From Anaerolineae bacterium (lineage in GTDB: Bacteria > Chloroflexota > Anaerolineae > JAFGEY01): a DNA stretch of 45,872 nucleotides. Made by a program: the position numbers and the translations under genes. The first letter of the stretch is position 1. Each line of letters begins with the position of its first letter. This document shows, piece by piece, positions 9,115-17,596 of this stretch. A model generated the notes under the pieces. It had not been told where the DNA came from. It saw nothing but the letters and a program-made list of their open reading frames with translations, and did no database searches. The DNA lies in NCBI GenBank assembly GCA_016783145.1, contig JADHXD010000018.1:1-45872 (forward strand), read 5' to 3'.

Positions 9115-9143
9115 ATCCTACCACAAGGCAGGCGAAAAGTCAA
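9115..9143 (-). promoter_or_regulatory. Promoter of the his operon, TTGACT-17-TAGGAT
   Basis: The -35 box TTGACT is at 9143-9138 and the -10 box TAGGAT at 9120-9115, 17 nt apart. It overlaps the region just past the foldase stop codon (9146). It would start transcription about 20 nt before the leader ORF. Confidence 0.7.
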
Positions 9144-9145
9144 GG

Positions 9146-10501
9146 CTACATGCTGCGGGGCACCATGTTGGCATCCCACATGTCCTGGACATTCGCTTCC
9201 GTGCGGACCTCATCCAGCCAGCTCTGGAACAGCTCTGATCGCCTCTGCTCCTGTTCTGCCTCATCGAGAGAACGTAGTTCACGCCCGAGGACGTCCACCA
9301 CGGCTGCGCCAAAGCTGGTAGGCACTGGATCAGCGATCAACCCGGGCTCGGAGACAAACACCATCTCTGCGAACAATGGGCCAAAGCGGTCAGCCAGCTC
9401 CTTCCGGCCTGTCCACCCGGCATCGAACATCTCCTCATCCAGGTTGACCGGCCGGTCCTCTCGACCCAGCACCTCGATGATGTGGTATCCGAATTGGGTC
9501 TCAACGGGCGTGGGATGCACACCGATCTCCCCCTCAAAGACAGCCGTCTCGAACTCGGGCACCATCTGTCCTCGGCTGAACCATCCCAGGTCTCCGCCCT
9601 GATCCTTGTTGCTCTCATCAGTGGACAGCTCAGCGGCGAGCGCCGCAAAGTCCTCTCCTGCCCCAAGCCGCGTCAGCACGACTTCCGCCTCTTCTGGCGT
9701 CTCAACGAGGACGTGACGCGCCCAGGCTTGCTCCGCCACACCCGCCAAGAACTCTTTTATCTTTGTCCTGGCTCCAGCCTCATCCTGCGTCACCGTGTAC
9801 CGGAAATCAACCTGCTCTTCTTCGGCAGGCACCTCCGTCACCATCGCCGCCTCAAGCTTTCTCTTGAGCACCGTCGCTTCGACCATCTGGCGAAAGTACC
9901 CCTGGCTGAGACGTGCCGGCTTGAGTACCTTGTCGACGAACTCCTCGTAGGTAGCGGTAAAGGTTTCCTCGGTATCCGGCGTGGGCGTCGGGAGAGGGGT
10001 TCCCTCCGGGGTAGGTGTCGCCTCGGGGTCCGGCGTAGGCACGGGCGTTGGCGTGCGACGCACGCGGTAGTGCTGGAACCACGCCTCTTCGATCTCGATC
10101 TGGATCTCTTGGTCGGTCACGGACAGGTCGCGCTTCTGCGCCTCCTCACGAACCAGCGCTTCTTCAATGAGCTGTTCCGAAATGCCCCGGTAGAACTCGT
10201 CCCGTTGCTCCGGATCCGCGCTATCAAAGTAGCCGGGTACCAGGTAGTCGTTGTAGAAATGATACCAGAAGCGCGTCCTCTTTTGATACTCTGTGACCGA
10301 GATTTTCTGATCGTTGACGACTGCCAGTGCTCGCGTCTTCTGCGAGATCAGCCCCACGCCCACAATGATCACCACGAGCGCGACGAGAGTGCCCACAGCG
10401 ATCCGTATCCAGCGGAGCTGGCGCTCTTCGCGCTGATGACGCGAGAGCTGTTTCTTGGTCAGCCTCTTGGCTGGTCTTGAGTGCTTTCTGCCTTTGACCA
10501 T
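9146..10501 (-). CDS. Membrane-anchored SurA/PrsA-like parvulin peptidyl-prolyl isomerase
   Basis: A 451-residue foldase for proteins outside the cytoplasmic membrane. Residues 1-30 are strongly basic, 31-53 form one membrane helix (WIRIAVGTLVALVVIIVGVG), and the rest faces outside. A SurA-N-type helical region (about 55-145) contains a long Thr/Pro-rich insert at about 150-176 (TPTPVPTPDPEATPTPEGTP). The parvulin domain lies at roughly 260-350, with ARHVLVETPEEAE, the GGDLGWFSRGQMVPEFE stretch and FGYHIIEV. The N-in anchor fits a single-membrane or otherwise Gram-positive-like envelope. It sits alone between rpsR and the his leader. The client proteins are unknown. Confidence 0.88.
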   Translation of the reverse strand: MVKGRKHSRPAKRLTKKQLSRHQREERQLRWIRIAVGTLVALVVIIVGVGLISQKTRALAVVNDQKISVTEYQKRTRFWYHFYNDYLVPGYFDSADPEQRDEFYRGISEQLIEEALVREEAQKRDLSVTDQEIQIEIEEAWFQHYRVRRTPTPVPTPDPEATPTPEGTPLPTPTPDTEETFTATYEEFVDKVLKPARLSQGYFRQMVEATVLKRKLEAAMVTEVPAEEEQVDFRYTVTQDEAGARTKIKEFLAGVAEQAWARHVLVETPEEAEVVLTRLGAGEDFAALAAELSTDESNKDQGGDLGWFSRGQMVPEFETAVFEGEIGVHPTPVETQFGYHIIEVLGREDRPVNLDEEMFDAGWTGRKELADRFGPLFAEMVFVSEPGLIADPVPTSFGAAVVDVLGRELRSLDEAEQEQRRSELFQSWLDEVRTEANVQDMWDANMVPRSM

Positions 10502-10619
10502 TGATGACTCCTGAACAGGTCGCGAGAGTCTCCTTGTCCCCGACAGTCACAAAACGCGGGCACAGGTCCGTGCGGCCTATGCCCGCCATTTTCCTCGCTC
10601 TCCCGGGGTGGCTTGTTCC

Positions 10620-10979
10620 CTATCGCGATTCCGCCGAAAAGGTGTGTTCCGCCGTAAAGGGCAAAAGCGCCATGTACCGGGCGCGCTTGATCTCGCGGGC
10701 TACCAGGCGCTGATGCTTGGCGCAGGTGCTCGTCTGGCGGCGCGGACGGATCTTGCCACGGTCCGTGACATACCGCCGCAAGAGGTCGACCTGCTTGTAG
10801 CTGATCTTTTCAACCTGACGTCCGATACAGCGAGGACTGCATCCCACGCTCTTCTGGACGCGATCGCGGCGACTTTGCCTGAAAGGGCGCCGCGCCCGTC
10901 TATCTCCAGATCGTTCTCCCCCTGAAGACTGAGAAGATCCTCCGGATCTGTCACTTCGTCTGCTATCGTTCTCTGTCAA
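10620..10979 (-). CDS. rpsR: 30S ribosomal protein S18 with an N-terminal extension
   Basis: The C-terminal 65 residues are a clear S18: [33 protein letters not shown] and [15 protein letters not shown]18 pairs with S6 on the 30S platform. The N-terminal half is a Ser/Gly/Arg-rich tail unlike the usual short S18 N-terminus, with two Cys (CSPRC) just before the conserved part. No ATG lies close. The best start is TTG 10979, behind GGGAGGA with 7 nt spacing, giving 119 residues; ATG 11027 would give 135. It is the third gene of rpsF-ssb-rpsR. Confidence 0.9.
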   Translation of the reverse strand: MTENDSRRSDRSGGSSQSSGGERSGDRRARRPFRQSRRDRVQKSVGCSPRCIGRQVEKISYKQVDLLRRYVTDRGKIRPRRQTSTCAKHQRLVAREIKRARYMALLPFTAEHTFSAESR

Positions 10980-11046
10980 TGAAGTTCCTCCCAAACTAGC
11001 CCTTCCTCCTGCGGAAGGGGTTCGCATTCCTATCGTACACGACCTG

Positions 11047-11433
11047 TCAGCAGTGTGAGCCCGCGGGTGGCAGTTTGGGCTGGGGTTCGGTGGGATCGGG
11101 CCTCGCGTCCAGCGCGATCACATCCTGGGCAACTACCTCGGCGCAAGAACAGCGCACGTCATTTGTGTCACTCCAGCGTCGCGTCTTGATACGTCCTTCG
11201 ACATAGACCTGCTGGCTCTTGCTCAGGCGGCGCTTGCACTCTTCGGCAAGCTCTCCCCAGGCGACGACGTTGAACCAGTCTGTCTCCTGGTGGCGCTCCC
11301 CGTTCGACGACGCCCAGGCAGACACGGTGACGATGCTGAAAGAGGTGACCGGCTTGCCGTCTGGCGTGTAACGCATCTCAGGTGCGCGTCCCAGATGACC
11401 GATCAACATAGCCCTGTTCAAACCCTGTGCCAC
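11047..11433 (-). CDS. ssb: Single-stranded DNA-binding protein without the usual acidic tail
   Basis: A 128-residue OB-fold protein that coats single-stranded DNA in replication and repair. [52 protein letters not shown] are typical SSB. The C-terminus ends in [15 protein letters not shown] sequence (final residues PPAGSHC) and lacks the conserved acidic tip (DDDxPF) that recruits partner proteins. I saw no such tip in the other two frames downstream, so a simple late frameshift does not explain it. It lies between rpsF and rpsR, the standard ssb position. A second SSB elsewhere is possible. Confidence 0.9.
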   Translation of the reverse strand: MAQGLNRAMLIGHLGRAPEMRYTPDGKPVTSFSIVTVSAWASSNGERHQETDWFNVVAWGELAEECKRRLSKSQQVYVEGRIKTRRWSDTNDVRCSCAEVVAQDVIALDARPDPTEPQPKLPPAGSHC

Positions 11434-11458
11434 CCGCCCTACTCCCCGCCTCTCACTG

Positions 11459-11746
11459 TCACGCGTCCTCGCGGATGACCATGTGTCGCAGCACCTGCTC
11501 GGACAACTTCAGAGTTCGGTCCAGTTCAGACAATGTCGAGCTGGAGAACTTTCCCTGGATAAAGTAGTAGTATCCCTCCTGCACCTTGCGGATGGGATAG
11601 GCCAGACGACGGCGGCCCCATCTCTCAACATTGGTGACCTGACCGCCGTCGGCGGACAGGAGTTGAGAGAGTTGGTCGATCATCGCCTGCTGGCCCTCTT
11701 CCTCTACCTCAGGGCGAATGATGAGCGCTACTTCGTAGGTGTTCAT
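11459..11746 (-). CDS. rpsF: 30S ribosomal protein S6
   Basis: A 95-residue S6, starting MNTYEVALIIRPEVEEEG and containing the GRRRLAYPIRKVQEGYYYF core. It binds S18 in the 30S platform. It heads the rpsF-ssb-rpsR operon behind a good promoter (11872-11900) and a leader of about 120 nt. The GGAGG site lies 12 nt before the start, with an upstream ATG that would encode MPRR and stop on the rpsF start (AUGA). S6-S18 commonly controls its own leader mRNA, but I could not identify the conserved motif with certainty. Confidence 0.95.
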   Translation of the reverse strand: MNTYEVALIIRPEVEEEGQQAMIDQLSQLLSADGGQVTNVERWGRRRLAYPIRKVQEGYYYFIQGKFSSSTLSELDRTLKLSEQVLRHMVIREDA

Positions 11747-11777
11747 CTTCGCGGCATACCTCCTTCCTATGGGATTG

Positions 11778-11801
11778 CTCCTGGATCAAATGCCCCAGGA
11801 G
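11778..11801 (-). other. Hairpin in the rpsF leader
   Basis: In the minus-strand mRNA a 7 bp stem CTCCTGG/CCAGGAG encloses a 10 nt loop (GGCATTTGAT), about 30 nt before the rpsF start codon. It may be part of an S6:S18 autoregulatory structure, but the known motif was not recognised. Confidence 0.4.
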
Positions 11802-11871
11802 TAGAAAGAACGAGGGGTAACCGGATCATGGCTCTGCATCAATCCAGTGCCCTCGCTCCGCGGCGAACGTA

Positions 11872-11900
11872 TTTATACCACAGACTCTAGTTTTTGGCAA
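11872..11900 (-). promoter_or_regulatory. Promoter of rpsF-ssb-rpsR, TTGCCA-17-TATAAA
   Basis: On the minus strand TTGCCA (11900-11895) and TATAAA (11877-11872) are 17 nt apart. It is back to back with the promoter at 11909-11937. Confidence 0.7.
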
Positions 11901-11908
11901 ACTGCAAC

Positions 11909-11937
11909 TTGCGCTCTGGCTCCGAGTGTGCTAAGAT
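11909..11937 (+). promoter_or_regulatory. Promoter of the zinc-ribbon gene, TTGCGC-17-TAAGAT
   Basis: TTGCGC (11909-11914) and TAAGAT (11932-11937) are 17 nt apart. Transcription would start about 30 nt before ATG 11975. Confidence 0.6.
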
Positions 11938-11974
11938 CGCCAGGATAGCCCAACTCGGAATGGAGAACGAAGCG

Positions 11975-12232
11975 ATGGATTGTGCGCAATGCGGCACCTG
12001 GAACCCAGATGATAAGGTGCGATGCTGGCGCTGCGGTGCCGAGCTCCCCAAGCCCGCCGAGCCCAAGGGATCCCGCAAGCTTTCTTCTCAACAGTGGGTG
12101 TGGATCATCGCGGCCCTGTTCTCTGTGTTGACCATACTCATGCAGTGTGGGATATTCCGAGGCGGAGACTCGGGGAACGACGTGGGATTGCTATCGATGC
12201 CCGCCCTCGTCCTTGCCGGGGCCATCACCTGA
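11975..12232 (+). CDS. Small zinc-ribbon membrane protein
   Basis: An 85-residue protein of unknown role. The N-terminus, MDCAQCGTWNPDDKVRCWRCG, has two CxxC pairs that form a zinc ribbon. A basic stretch follows, then one membrane helix (WVWIIAALFSVLTILMQCGIF) and a second hydrophobic stretch at the end (VGLLSMPALVLAGAIT). ATG 11975 has GGAG nine bases upstream and starts right at the ribbon; ATG 11960 is a weaker choice. It has its own promoter, divergent from rpsF. Such small ribbon-plus-helix proteins are common in Chloroflexota but their function is not known to me. Confidence 0.65.
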   Translation: MDCAQCGTWNPDDKVRCWRCGAELPKPAEPKGSRKLSSQQWVWIIAALFSVLTILMQCGIFRGGDSGNDVGLLSMPALVLAGAIT

Positions 12233-12288
12233 CAGGCCGGCTCCCCAGGGGTTGGCGCACCCGCAGGGCGCCGTCCTTGCTGACACAG

Positions 12289-13101
12289 CTAGCCGAGCTT
12301 CTGTGCCTCCGCGATCCAATGTCTGACCTGATCCATAGCCGGAAGCCGCCCCACCAAATGACGTTCTGCGTTAGCGAGTTTGAGCTGCTGGTACAGATGC
12401 TCCGCGCTGTAGGCCGCCAGATCGCTCGCACCCCTTACGCCGCTCGATTCCAGCAGCTCACAGCACCCGTTGCCCACACCATCGATCCGCATCAGATCCG
12501 CGCGCCGCACCCACTTGGTCAGCAGCTTCTCACTCAGTCCGGTCCGTTTCGTCAGTTCAACACGCCCGCCCTGGGTCGATCCTCTATCGAGCAGATCCTG
12601 GACCGTGAGCACGCCAGCCTGATCGCGAAGCTGTGCAGCATACGTCGGGCCGATGCCCGTGATGTCGGTCACAGGCTGCTCGTCGCCACGAGCCTGAGTG
12701 TCTGTCTCGCCGGGAAGGGTCAGCAACTCGATCTTGCCTGGCGAGGTGCTTCTGCGTACGGGATGACCGCTGGAATAAGCATCGAGGTGGATCAAGAGGT
12801 CTAGCACGTTCTCCAGAGGAATGACCACCCGACCAACAAAGGCATAGTTGATCGGTTCAAAGGCCAAGACGGGGAGCTCCTTGAGCAAGCTGTAAAGCAA
12901 AGCAAGCCTTGTCTCATCGCCATCGGCCAGGGCCTGCGCTTGGGCCAGCAAGCCGTCCACCTGCTGAGCAAGGTCTCCGGCCACTCTGGTCAGCTCGGAG
13001 AACCGCTCTTCCGGTATGCCCGGGTTCTGGTCACCGGGTGCAGTGATGCAGTAGGCCTGGACCGCGCGATCAACGGCCTCTCTCCCGAGGTAAGCGCTCA
13101 T
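12289..13101 (-). CDS. DUF4332 helix-hairpin-helix protein
   Basis: A 270-residue protein. The first half is helical and unassigned. The second half has two HhH-like modules of the DUF4332 type: ITGIGPTYAAQLRDQAGVLTV with VQDLLDRG, and MRIDGVGNGCCELLESSGVRG with ASDLAAYSAEHL. These G-hG hairpins usually bind DNA non-specifically, though the role of DUF4332 proteins is not established. ATG 13101 is preceded by a G-rich ribosome site (GGAGGGGGGGACG) and a near-perfect promoter. It is a single-gene unit, divergent from the Rieske gene. Confidence 0.75.
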   Translation of the reverse strand: MSAYLGREAVDRAVQAYCITAPGDQNPGIPEERFSELTRVAGDLAQQVDGLLAQAQALADGDETRLALLYSLLKELPVLAFEPINYAFVGRVVIPLENVLDLLIHLDAYSSGHPVRRSTSPGKIELLTLPGETDTQARGDEQPVTDITGIGPTYAAQLRDQAGVLTVQDLLDRGSTQGGRVELTKRTGLSEKLLTKWVRRADLMRIDGVGNGCCELLESSGVRGASDLAAYSAEHLYQQLKLANAERHLVGRLPAMDQVRHWIAEAQKLG

Positions 13102-13140
13102 CGTCCCCCCCCTCCTGTCTCTCGTCCCGCTTTGCCTACC

Positions 13141-13169
13141 ATTATACCAAGTTTCCTGCACGTTGACAA
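13141..13169 (-). promoter_or_regulatory. Promoter of the DUF4332 gene, TTGTCA-17-TATAAT
   Basis: TTGTCA (13169-13164) and TATAAT (13146-13141) on the minus strand are 17 nt apart. The -35 box shares bases with a plus-strand TTGACA (13163-13168), which has no well-spaced -10 box of its own. Confidence 0.75.
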
Positions 13170-13318
13170 GGTCCTTTTGCGCATTTCGGCGGGATATAGT
13201 AAAATGCTCTTCGTCTGGCGGATGCCAGCAATGGCAACAGGTTGAGCCTGACGAGGCATCTCGCAGTGTGCGCAAACAAGGGCTTGTCTCTACTCCACAT
13301 CCTGCAAGGAGAATGACC

Positions 13319-13645
13319 ATGGCAGAGTTTGTTCAAGTAGCAACGAGAGACCAGGTTCCATCCGGAAGAAGATTCTCGACCTGGGCGGGCGGGCGCAAGG
13401 TCCTGATCTACAACGTCGGCGGCGAGTTCTACGCCACCGACGAGCAGTGCACACACCGCGAGTGCTCACTGGCCGAGGGCCCGTTCTTGGGCAAGGTGGT
13501 CACCTGTCCGTGTCACCTGGCGCGCTTTGACGTCACCACCGGCGAGGTCTTGAGTCCACCGGCCACCATACCGTTGCCGACATACCCAGTCAAGATCGAA
13601 GGAAACCGGATCCTGGTCGGTGTCGACATCACGGATGTGGTCTAG
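13319..13645 (+). CDS. Rieske-type [2Fe-2S] ferredoxin
   Basis: A 108-residue soluble Rieske ferredoxin. The cluster ligands are in CTHRECSL (Cys, His) and CPCHLARFD (Cys, His). The Cys residues of the usual structural disulfide are also present in both boxes, and no membrane helix is seen. Such small proteins pass electrons to oxygenases or reductases. The ATG follows AAGGAG. It opens a same-strand series of redox genes: rubrerythrin-like protein, rubredoxin, metallo-hydrolase, methyltransferase and bacillithiol genes. Its partner enzyme is not identified. Confidence 0.88.
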   Translation: MAEFVQVATRDQVPSGRRFSTWAGGRKVLIYNVGGEFYATDEQCTHRECSLAEGPFLGKVVTCPCHLARFDVTTGEVLSPPATIPLPTYPVKIEGNRILVGVDITDVV

Positions 13646-13762
13646 GAAGCGAGTCAAGATACACTGAGGGCGACCTGGCGCAAGGCTCGTCGAGATCTCT
13701 TGTGGGGGAGCCGACCGATCGCCTGATCAGGATTCAGCGCTCGGGGAACCAAGGAGATTCGG

Positions 13763-14233
13763 ATGTCAGACCAGGAAAACGCCCTCACCCGGATCCTGGA
13801 CCAGGCCGTACAGTTTGAGCAGGGTGCATTCGACTTTTATAGCAGCGCGATCGAGAAGGTGACCCAGCCTCATGTCAGGAGCGCCTTGGGGGACCTAGCG
13901 GCCGAAGAGGTCAAACACAAACAGCAGCTTCAGGCCCTGGCTGCCGGGGATCTTGAGACGACGGTTACCGTTCAGAAGAGAGGGCAAATCGAGGATCTCA
14001 AGTTGGCCGAGTATCTCGTCGCTCCCTCGCTGAGTGAGGACGCCACCTTCCAGGACGTGCTCATCGTGGCTATGCAGCGCGAAAAGTCCTCCCACGAGTT
14101 CTACAGCACGATGGCAGGAATCGCCGAGCAAGAGACTGCCAAGAAGCTCTTTGAGTTTCTTGCCCAGGAAGAGCTGGTGCACAAGAACAAAGTGGAGACC
14201 TTGTACGACGAGGTCGTGTACCAGCAGTTCTAG
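13763..14233 (+). CDS. Rubrerythrin-like ferritin-family protein
   Basis: A 156-residue four-helix diiron protein. Two repeats of the metal-binding pattern are present: FEQGAFDFY with EEVKHKQ, and REKSSHEFY with EELVHKNK, giving the four Glu and two His of a diiron site. There is no C-terminal rubredoxin domain; a separate rubredoxin gene follows 62 nt downstream (14296), so the two together may replace a classic rubrerythrin that reduces hydrogen peroxide. ATG 13763 is preceded by AAGGAG. Confidence 0.85.
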   Translation: MSDQENALTRILDQAVQFEQGAFDFYSSAIEKVTQPHVRSALGDLAAEEVKHKQQLQALAAGDLETTVTVQKRGQIEDLKLAEYLVAPSLSEDATFQDVLIVAMQREKSSHEFYSTMAGIAEQETAKKLFEFLAQEELVHKNKVETLYDEVVYQQF

Positions 14234-14295
14234 AGAGACAGCAGAGGTTCTCCCGCGTCTTTCGACCATTCTCGCACGTTGAAAGGAGAGCAAAA

Positions 14296-14457
14296 ATGGG
14301 AAAGTACGAATGTCTGGCATGCGGGTACGTCTATGATCCAGCGGTAGGCGACCCCGACAATGGGATCGAGCCCGGCACAGCATTCGAGGACCTGCCCGAA
14401 GATTGGGTCTGTCCCGACTGCGGCGTGGGCAAAGATATGTTCGAGCCGGTGGACTGA
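14296..14457 (+). CDS. Rubredoxin
   Basis: A 53-residue rubredoxin, too short for many gene finders. It reads [19 protein letters not shown] near the start and [13 protein letters not shown] near the end; the four Cys of two CxxCG knuckles bind a single iron. Tyr, Asp and Trp positions are canonical. The AAAGGAG ribosome site lies a few bases before ATG 14296. It probably hands electrons to the rubrerythrin-like protein encoded just upstream. Confidence 0.96.
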   Translation: MGKYECLACGYVYDPAVGDPDNGIEPGTAFEDLPEDWVCPDCGVGKDMFEPVD

Positions 14458-14613
14458 TCCGGCACGTACACCCAGATAGGCAGCACGTAGCCTCGATCGT
14501 GACCCGACTCAGCTCCGCCAGCGCGATGCCCGTGCCTGGACGAGGCATGTGGCATCGCGCTACAGTTTGCGAACGGAGCAAGGTTCTCGCTGCTCCCGAA
14601 TAGGGGAAGGATG

Positions 14614-15255
14614 ATGTTTGTCAAGCAATTCCGCACTGGCGGAGACCGCAATTTCGGGTATCTGGTTGCCGATGAGGCCACGCGGAAAGCAGTGGTCATC
14701 GATCCTTCGTTCTCGCCCGAACTCATCGTCGATTTTGCGCGCCGGCACGAGTACGAGGTCGCGTACATCTTTAGCACGCACGACCACTATGACCACACCA
14801 ACGGAAACCGCGCGATAGAGGAACAGACCGGCAAGCGTCCTCTCCTGTTCGGTCACACGGAACCCGAGACGGGGCTTGTCGTCCGAGATGGCGCTCGGTT
14901 CCCGCTGGGCGACCTCGAGATCACGATCCTCCACACACCCGGACACACCAGCGACGCGATCTGCCTCTACATCGGCGATACTGTCTTTACCGGCGACACG
15001 CTATTCGTAGGCAAAGTGGGCGGCACAGACCTGGGTTCAGGGGCCGAGGCGGAGTATGCTTCCCTTCACGGTAAGCTGCTGGCCCTCCCCGATGATACCC
15101 GTGTCTTCCCTGGACATGACTATGGTGTTGCTCCCGAGTCCACGATCGCGCATGAACGCGACACCAATCCCTTTCTTACCCAGCCAGATTTCGAGTCATT
15201 CGTCGGCCTGAAGCGCAACTGGGCTGCCTACAAGAAAGAGCACGGGATCGCATGA
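14614..15255 (+). CDS. Metallo-beta-lactamase-fold hydrolase (glyoxalase II / persulfide dioxygenase-like)
   Basis: A 213-residue MBL-fold protein. [10 protein letters not shown] is the HxHxDH metal motif, [16 protein letters not shown] and FPGHDYG supply the remaining ligands. The short length and the [14 protein letters not shown] stretch are like glyoxalase II and ETHE1-type proteins, which act on thiol esters or thiol persulfides. Because it is followed by a methyltransferase and bacillithiol genes, with coupled translation, a bacillithiol-conjugate substrate is a reasonable inference. The double ATG at 14611/14614 follows GGGGAAGG; the second has better spacing. Confidence 0.85.
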   Translation: MFVKQFRTGGDRNFGYLVADEATRKAVVIDPSFSPELIVDFARRHEYEVAYIFSTHDHYDHTNGNRAIEEQTGKRPLLFGHTEPETGLVVRDGARFPLGDLEITILHTPGHTSDAICLYIGDTVFTGDTLFVGKVGGTDLGSGAEAEYASLHGKLLALPDDTRVFPGHDYGVAPESTIAHERDTNPFLTQPDFESFVGLKRNWAAYKKEHGIA

Positions 15256-16025
15256 CCGAATGGTATGAAAGCAGCTTTGGCTACGACTATCTCGAGCTCT
15301 ATGCTCACCGAGATGAAGCCGAAGCCCGGGCAGACATTCAGGCGATCATCGATCTGTTCTCCCCTCCCAGAAACGAACCTCTCCTCGATCTCTGCTGCGG
15401 CGCATGCCGGCATCTGCTCGTTCTGCGCGAGATGGGCTTCAGCCAGCTCGTCGGACTTGATCTGTCCGAAGAATTGCTGCGCGTCGGAGCCGAGAGGCTG
15501 GAACAGCCGAACGCCGGAACCGCGAGCGGTTGTGCCGGTGTTCGGCTCGTGCGGTCGGACATGAGGGTTATTCCCTACGAGAACCACTTTACCACGGTTC
15601 TCTCCCTGTTCACCTCGTTCGGGTACTTTGGGGAGGACGAGGAAAACCAGGCAGTCCTGGATGCGGTCTATCGGTGCTTGAGGCCCGGTGGGCGACTGTT
15701 GATGGACTATCTCAACCGCGACTATGTCGTTGCGCACCTGGTGGAGAGGGACGAAATGGATCTCGCTGACCGCCACATCCAGAATGTCCGGTGCTTGACC
15801 GATGGCTGTCGCAGAGTCGAAAAGACCACCACGGTCACAGACCGATCAGGAAAGAAGCACGAGTTCCACGAGTCCGTGCGTATGTACTCGCAGGTCGAGA
15901 TGTTCGGGATGCTAACCTCGGCCGGCTTTGCGGACATCTACTGCTACGGGTCGCTGACCGGCCAGGCGTGCGATGCAGAGAGCAAGCGGTTGATCCTCAT
16001 CGCCGAAAAAGGAGCGCCCGCGTGA
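15252..16025 (+). CDS. Class I SAM methyltransferase coupled to bshC (candidate N-methyl-bacillithiol synthase)
   Basis: A 257-residue methyltransferase. The SAM loop is [12 protein letters not shown] (about residues 44-55), followed by [11 protein letters not shown] and a [12 protein letters not shown] strand. The N-terminus reads [21 protein letters not shown], a form I associate with small-molecule methyltransferases of the Bacteroidota and Chlorobi. The start overlaps the upstream hydrolase by four bases (ATGA), and its stop overlaps the bshC start (GTGA). Chlorobium makes N-methyl-bacillithiol with a dedicated SAM methyltransferase (NmbA); that this protein has the same job is an inference from position, not from a checked alignment. 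Confidence 0.8.
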   Translation: MTEWYESSFGYDYLELYAHRDEAEARADIQAIIDLFSPPRNEPLLDLCCGACRHLLVLREMGFSQLVGLDLSEELLRVGAERLEQPNAGTASGCAGVRLVRSDMRVIPYENHFTTVLSLFTSFGYFGEDEENQAVLDAVYRCLRPGGRLLMDYLNRDYVVAHLVERDEMDLADRHIQNVRCLTDGCRRVEKTTTVTDRSGKKHEFHESVRMYSQVEMFGMLTSAGFADIYCYGSLTGQACDAESKRLILIAEKGAPA

Positions 16026-17596
16026 TCACCACTATCGAACTGCGCGAGCTGCCCGCGATCGCTGGGAACAAGCTCTACCTGGACTATGTTGCAGGCAGAG
16101 GGGAAGCCCTTGGCTTCTACTCGCATTCGCCATCGAGCTTTGAGGAGGCGCTGAAGGCCAGGAAAGGCTATCGCTACCCTCGCCAAGAGGTCGTCCGCCT
16201 TCTGACCACATACAATGCCCGCCTGGGAGCGCACACCCGCGCGATGGAGAACATCGCCGCTCTGGACAGCCCGGCTGCATTCTGCGTGGTCAGCGGGCAG
16301 CAGGCTGGTTTCCTCGGTGGCCCTGCATATACGGCCTACAAGATCGTGACCTCGATCCGCCTGGCGGAACATCTCGCGCAGACCCTGAGCGTGCGCGTTG
16401 TGCCCATATTCTGGCTGGCTAGCGAGGACCATGACTTTGGGGAGGTCAATCACGCCGACCTGTTGCGGGATGACGGTCAGGTCGGGCGCGTGAGCTTCCG
16501 CTGGCACGATGAGGGACGTCCCATTGCTGACCTGCCGCTGACCAAGGACGTCAAGCAGGCCTATGACACGTACTTCCAGACCCTCCCTCAAGGTCCGTTC
16601 TTCTCGCAGGTCAAAGAGTGGTTCGATCCCACCGATAAAGACAGCTATGTCGAGTGGGATGCGCGGGTCTGGGCACGGCTGTTCTCCCAGCGCGGGCTGG
16701 TGCTCGTCGAACCACGCACGCTGCGCCCCCCGGCAGGCGACTTTATCCGCTTTGCCCTTGGGCAGAGCGAGGAGATACGGCGCCGGCTGGACGAGGTTTC
16801 GCAGCGGCTGACGGAGGCCGGGTATCGTCCTGCGCTGGATTCGGAGCAGGCAGGGTATCTGTATACCTTTGACCAGGACGGGCGCCGGGTGCGGGTCAGC
16901 GACCCGGGAGAGCGCCTTGCCCAGTCAGAGTTCGATCCCCGACAGTACTCCACCGATGCAGCCCTGAGGCCCCTGTTCGCGGATGCGATGCTGCCAGTCA
17001 TTGCCAGCGTGCTTGGCCCGGGCGAGACGGCCTACCAGGGTATGCTGCGGCCATTGTACGATCTCTTTGAGGTCCCACAGCCAGTTCTTTTTCCGCGCAA
17101 GAGCTACACCGTTGCCGACCAGCGCCAGGTCGAACGCCTGGCCCAATACGGGACAACGGTCGCGCAAGTCCTGACCGAACAGATGGACGCGGACGAGGTA
17201 TTCTCGAACCTGGTGCCCGCAACCGAGGAGAAGATGTTCGACTCTGCGAGCCGTGACATCCAAGCCGCGCTCTCTCCTCTGCGAGACTACCTGGCAGACA
17301 TCGATCCCAGCCTGGAGCGAACCTGGACACAGACGCTGATCAACGCGACAAGGAGCCTGGACAAACTCAAGGAACGGGCGATCAGAGCGCGTCTGGGCCG
17401 GCAGGGCCTCTCCAAAGGGAATCTGCAGGGCCTAAAGAACGCTTTGCTGCCCAAGGGACTGTTGCAGGAGCGGGTCTACCCGCTGCCGCACTTGTTGAAC
17501 CAGTACGGACCTGAGTTGCTCGACGTGCTGCTTGGCGCGGGCGAGCTGGACTGTCATTCCCATCACGTGCTCACACTGGGGGAGCCGCATGCCTGA
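16022..17596 (+). CDS. bshC: Bacillithiol biosynthesis cysteine-adding enzyme BshC
   Basis: A 524-residue BshC, which is thought to join cysteine to glucosaminyl-malate, the last step of bacillithiol synthesis. Typical parts are CVVSGQQAGFLGGPAYTAYK, the nucleotide-like motif IFWLASEDHDFGEVNH, GPGETAYQGMLRPLYD and VLFPRKSYT. A helical coiled region near 440-490 matches the family. The start is GTG 16022, overlapping the methyltransferase stop; length is near the usual 530-540. Its last 8 bases overlap the bshB start. Confidence 0.93.
   Translation: MITTIELRELPAIAGNKLYLDYVAGRGEALGFYSHSPSSFEEALKARKGYRYPRQEVVRLLTTYNARLGAHTRAMENIAALDSPAAFCVVSGQQAGFLGGPAYTAYKIVTSIRLAEHLAQTLSVRVVPIFWLASEDHDFGEVNHADLLRDDGQVGRVSFRWHDEGRPIADLPLTKDVKQAYDTYFQTLPQGPFFSQVKEWFDPTDKDSYVEWDARVWARLFSQRGLVLVEPRTLRPPAGDFIRFALGQSEEIRRRLDEVSQRLTEAGYRPALDSEQAGYLYTFDQDGRRVRVSDPGERLAQSEFDPRQYSTDAALRPLFADAMLPVIASVLGPGETAYQGMLRPLYDLFEVPQPVLFPRKSYTVADQRQVERLAQYGTTVAQVLTEQMDADEVFSNLVPATEEKMFDSASRDIQAALSPLRDYLADIDPSLERTWTQTLINATRSLDKLKERAIRARLGRQGLSKGNLQGLKNALLPKGLLQERVYPLPHLLNQYGPELLDVLLGAGELDCHSHHVLTLGEPHA

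Larger units (their letters stand above)
8763..9145 (-). promoter_or_regulatory. Long leader region of the his operon
   Basis: The 383 nt between hisD and the foldase gene hold, in order on the minus strand, a promoter (9143-9115), a 30-codon leader ORF with a strong ribosome site (9089-8997), two hairpin-forming stretches and an intrinsic terminator (8956-8923). About 160 nt follow before hisD. In that last part one frame (8929 to the stop at 8810) has strong G/C third-position bias but no start codon. Confidence 0.6.

Noticed and set aside
12022..12804. 260-residue plus-strand frame over the zinc-ribbon and DUF4332 genes
   Set aside because: It is a shadow: both real genes have better starts, promoters and protein motifs.
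13163..13200. Plus-strand TTGACA with TATAGT as a promoter for the Rieske gene
   Set aside because: The boxes are 26 nt apart; TATAGT has no good -35 box at 16-18 nt, so the Rieske promoter stays undefined.
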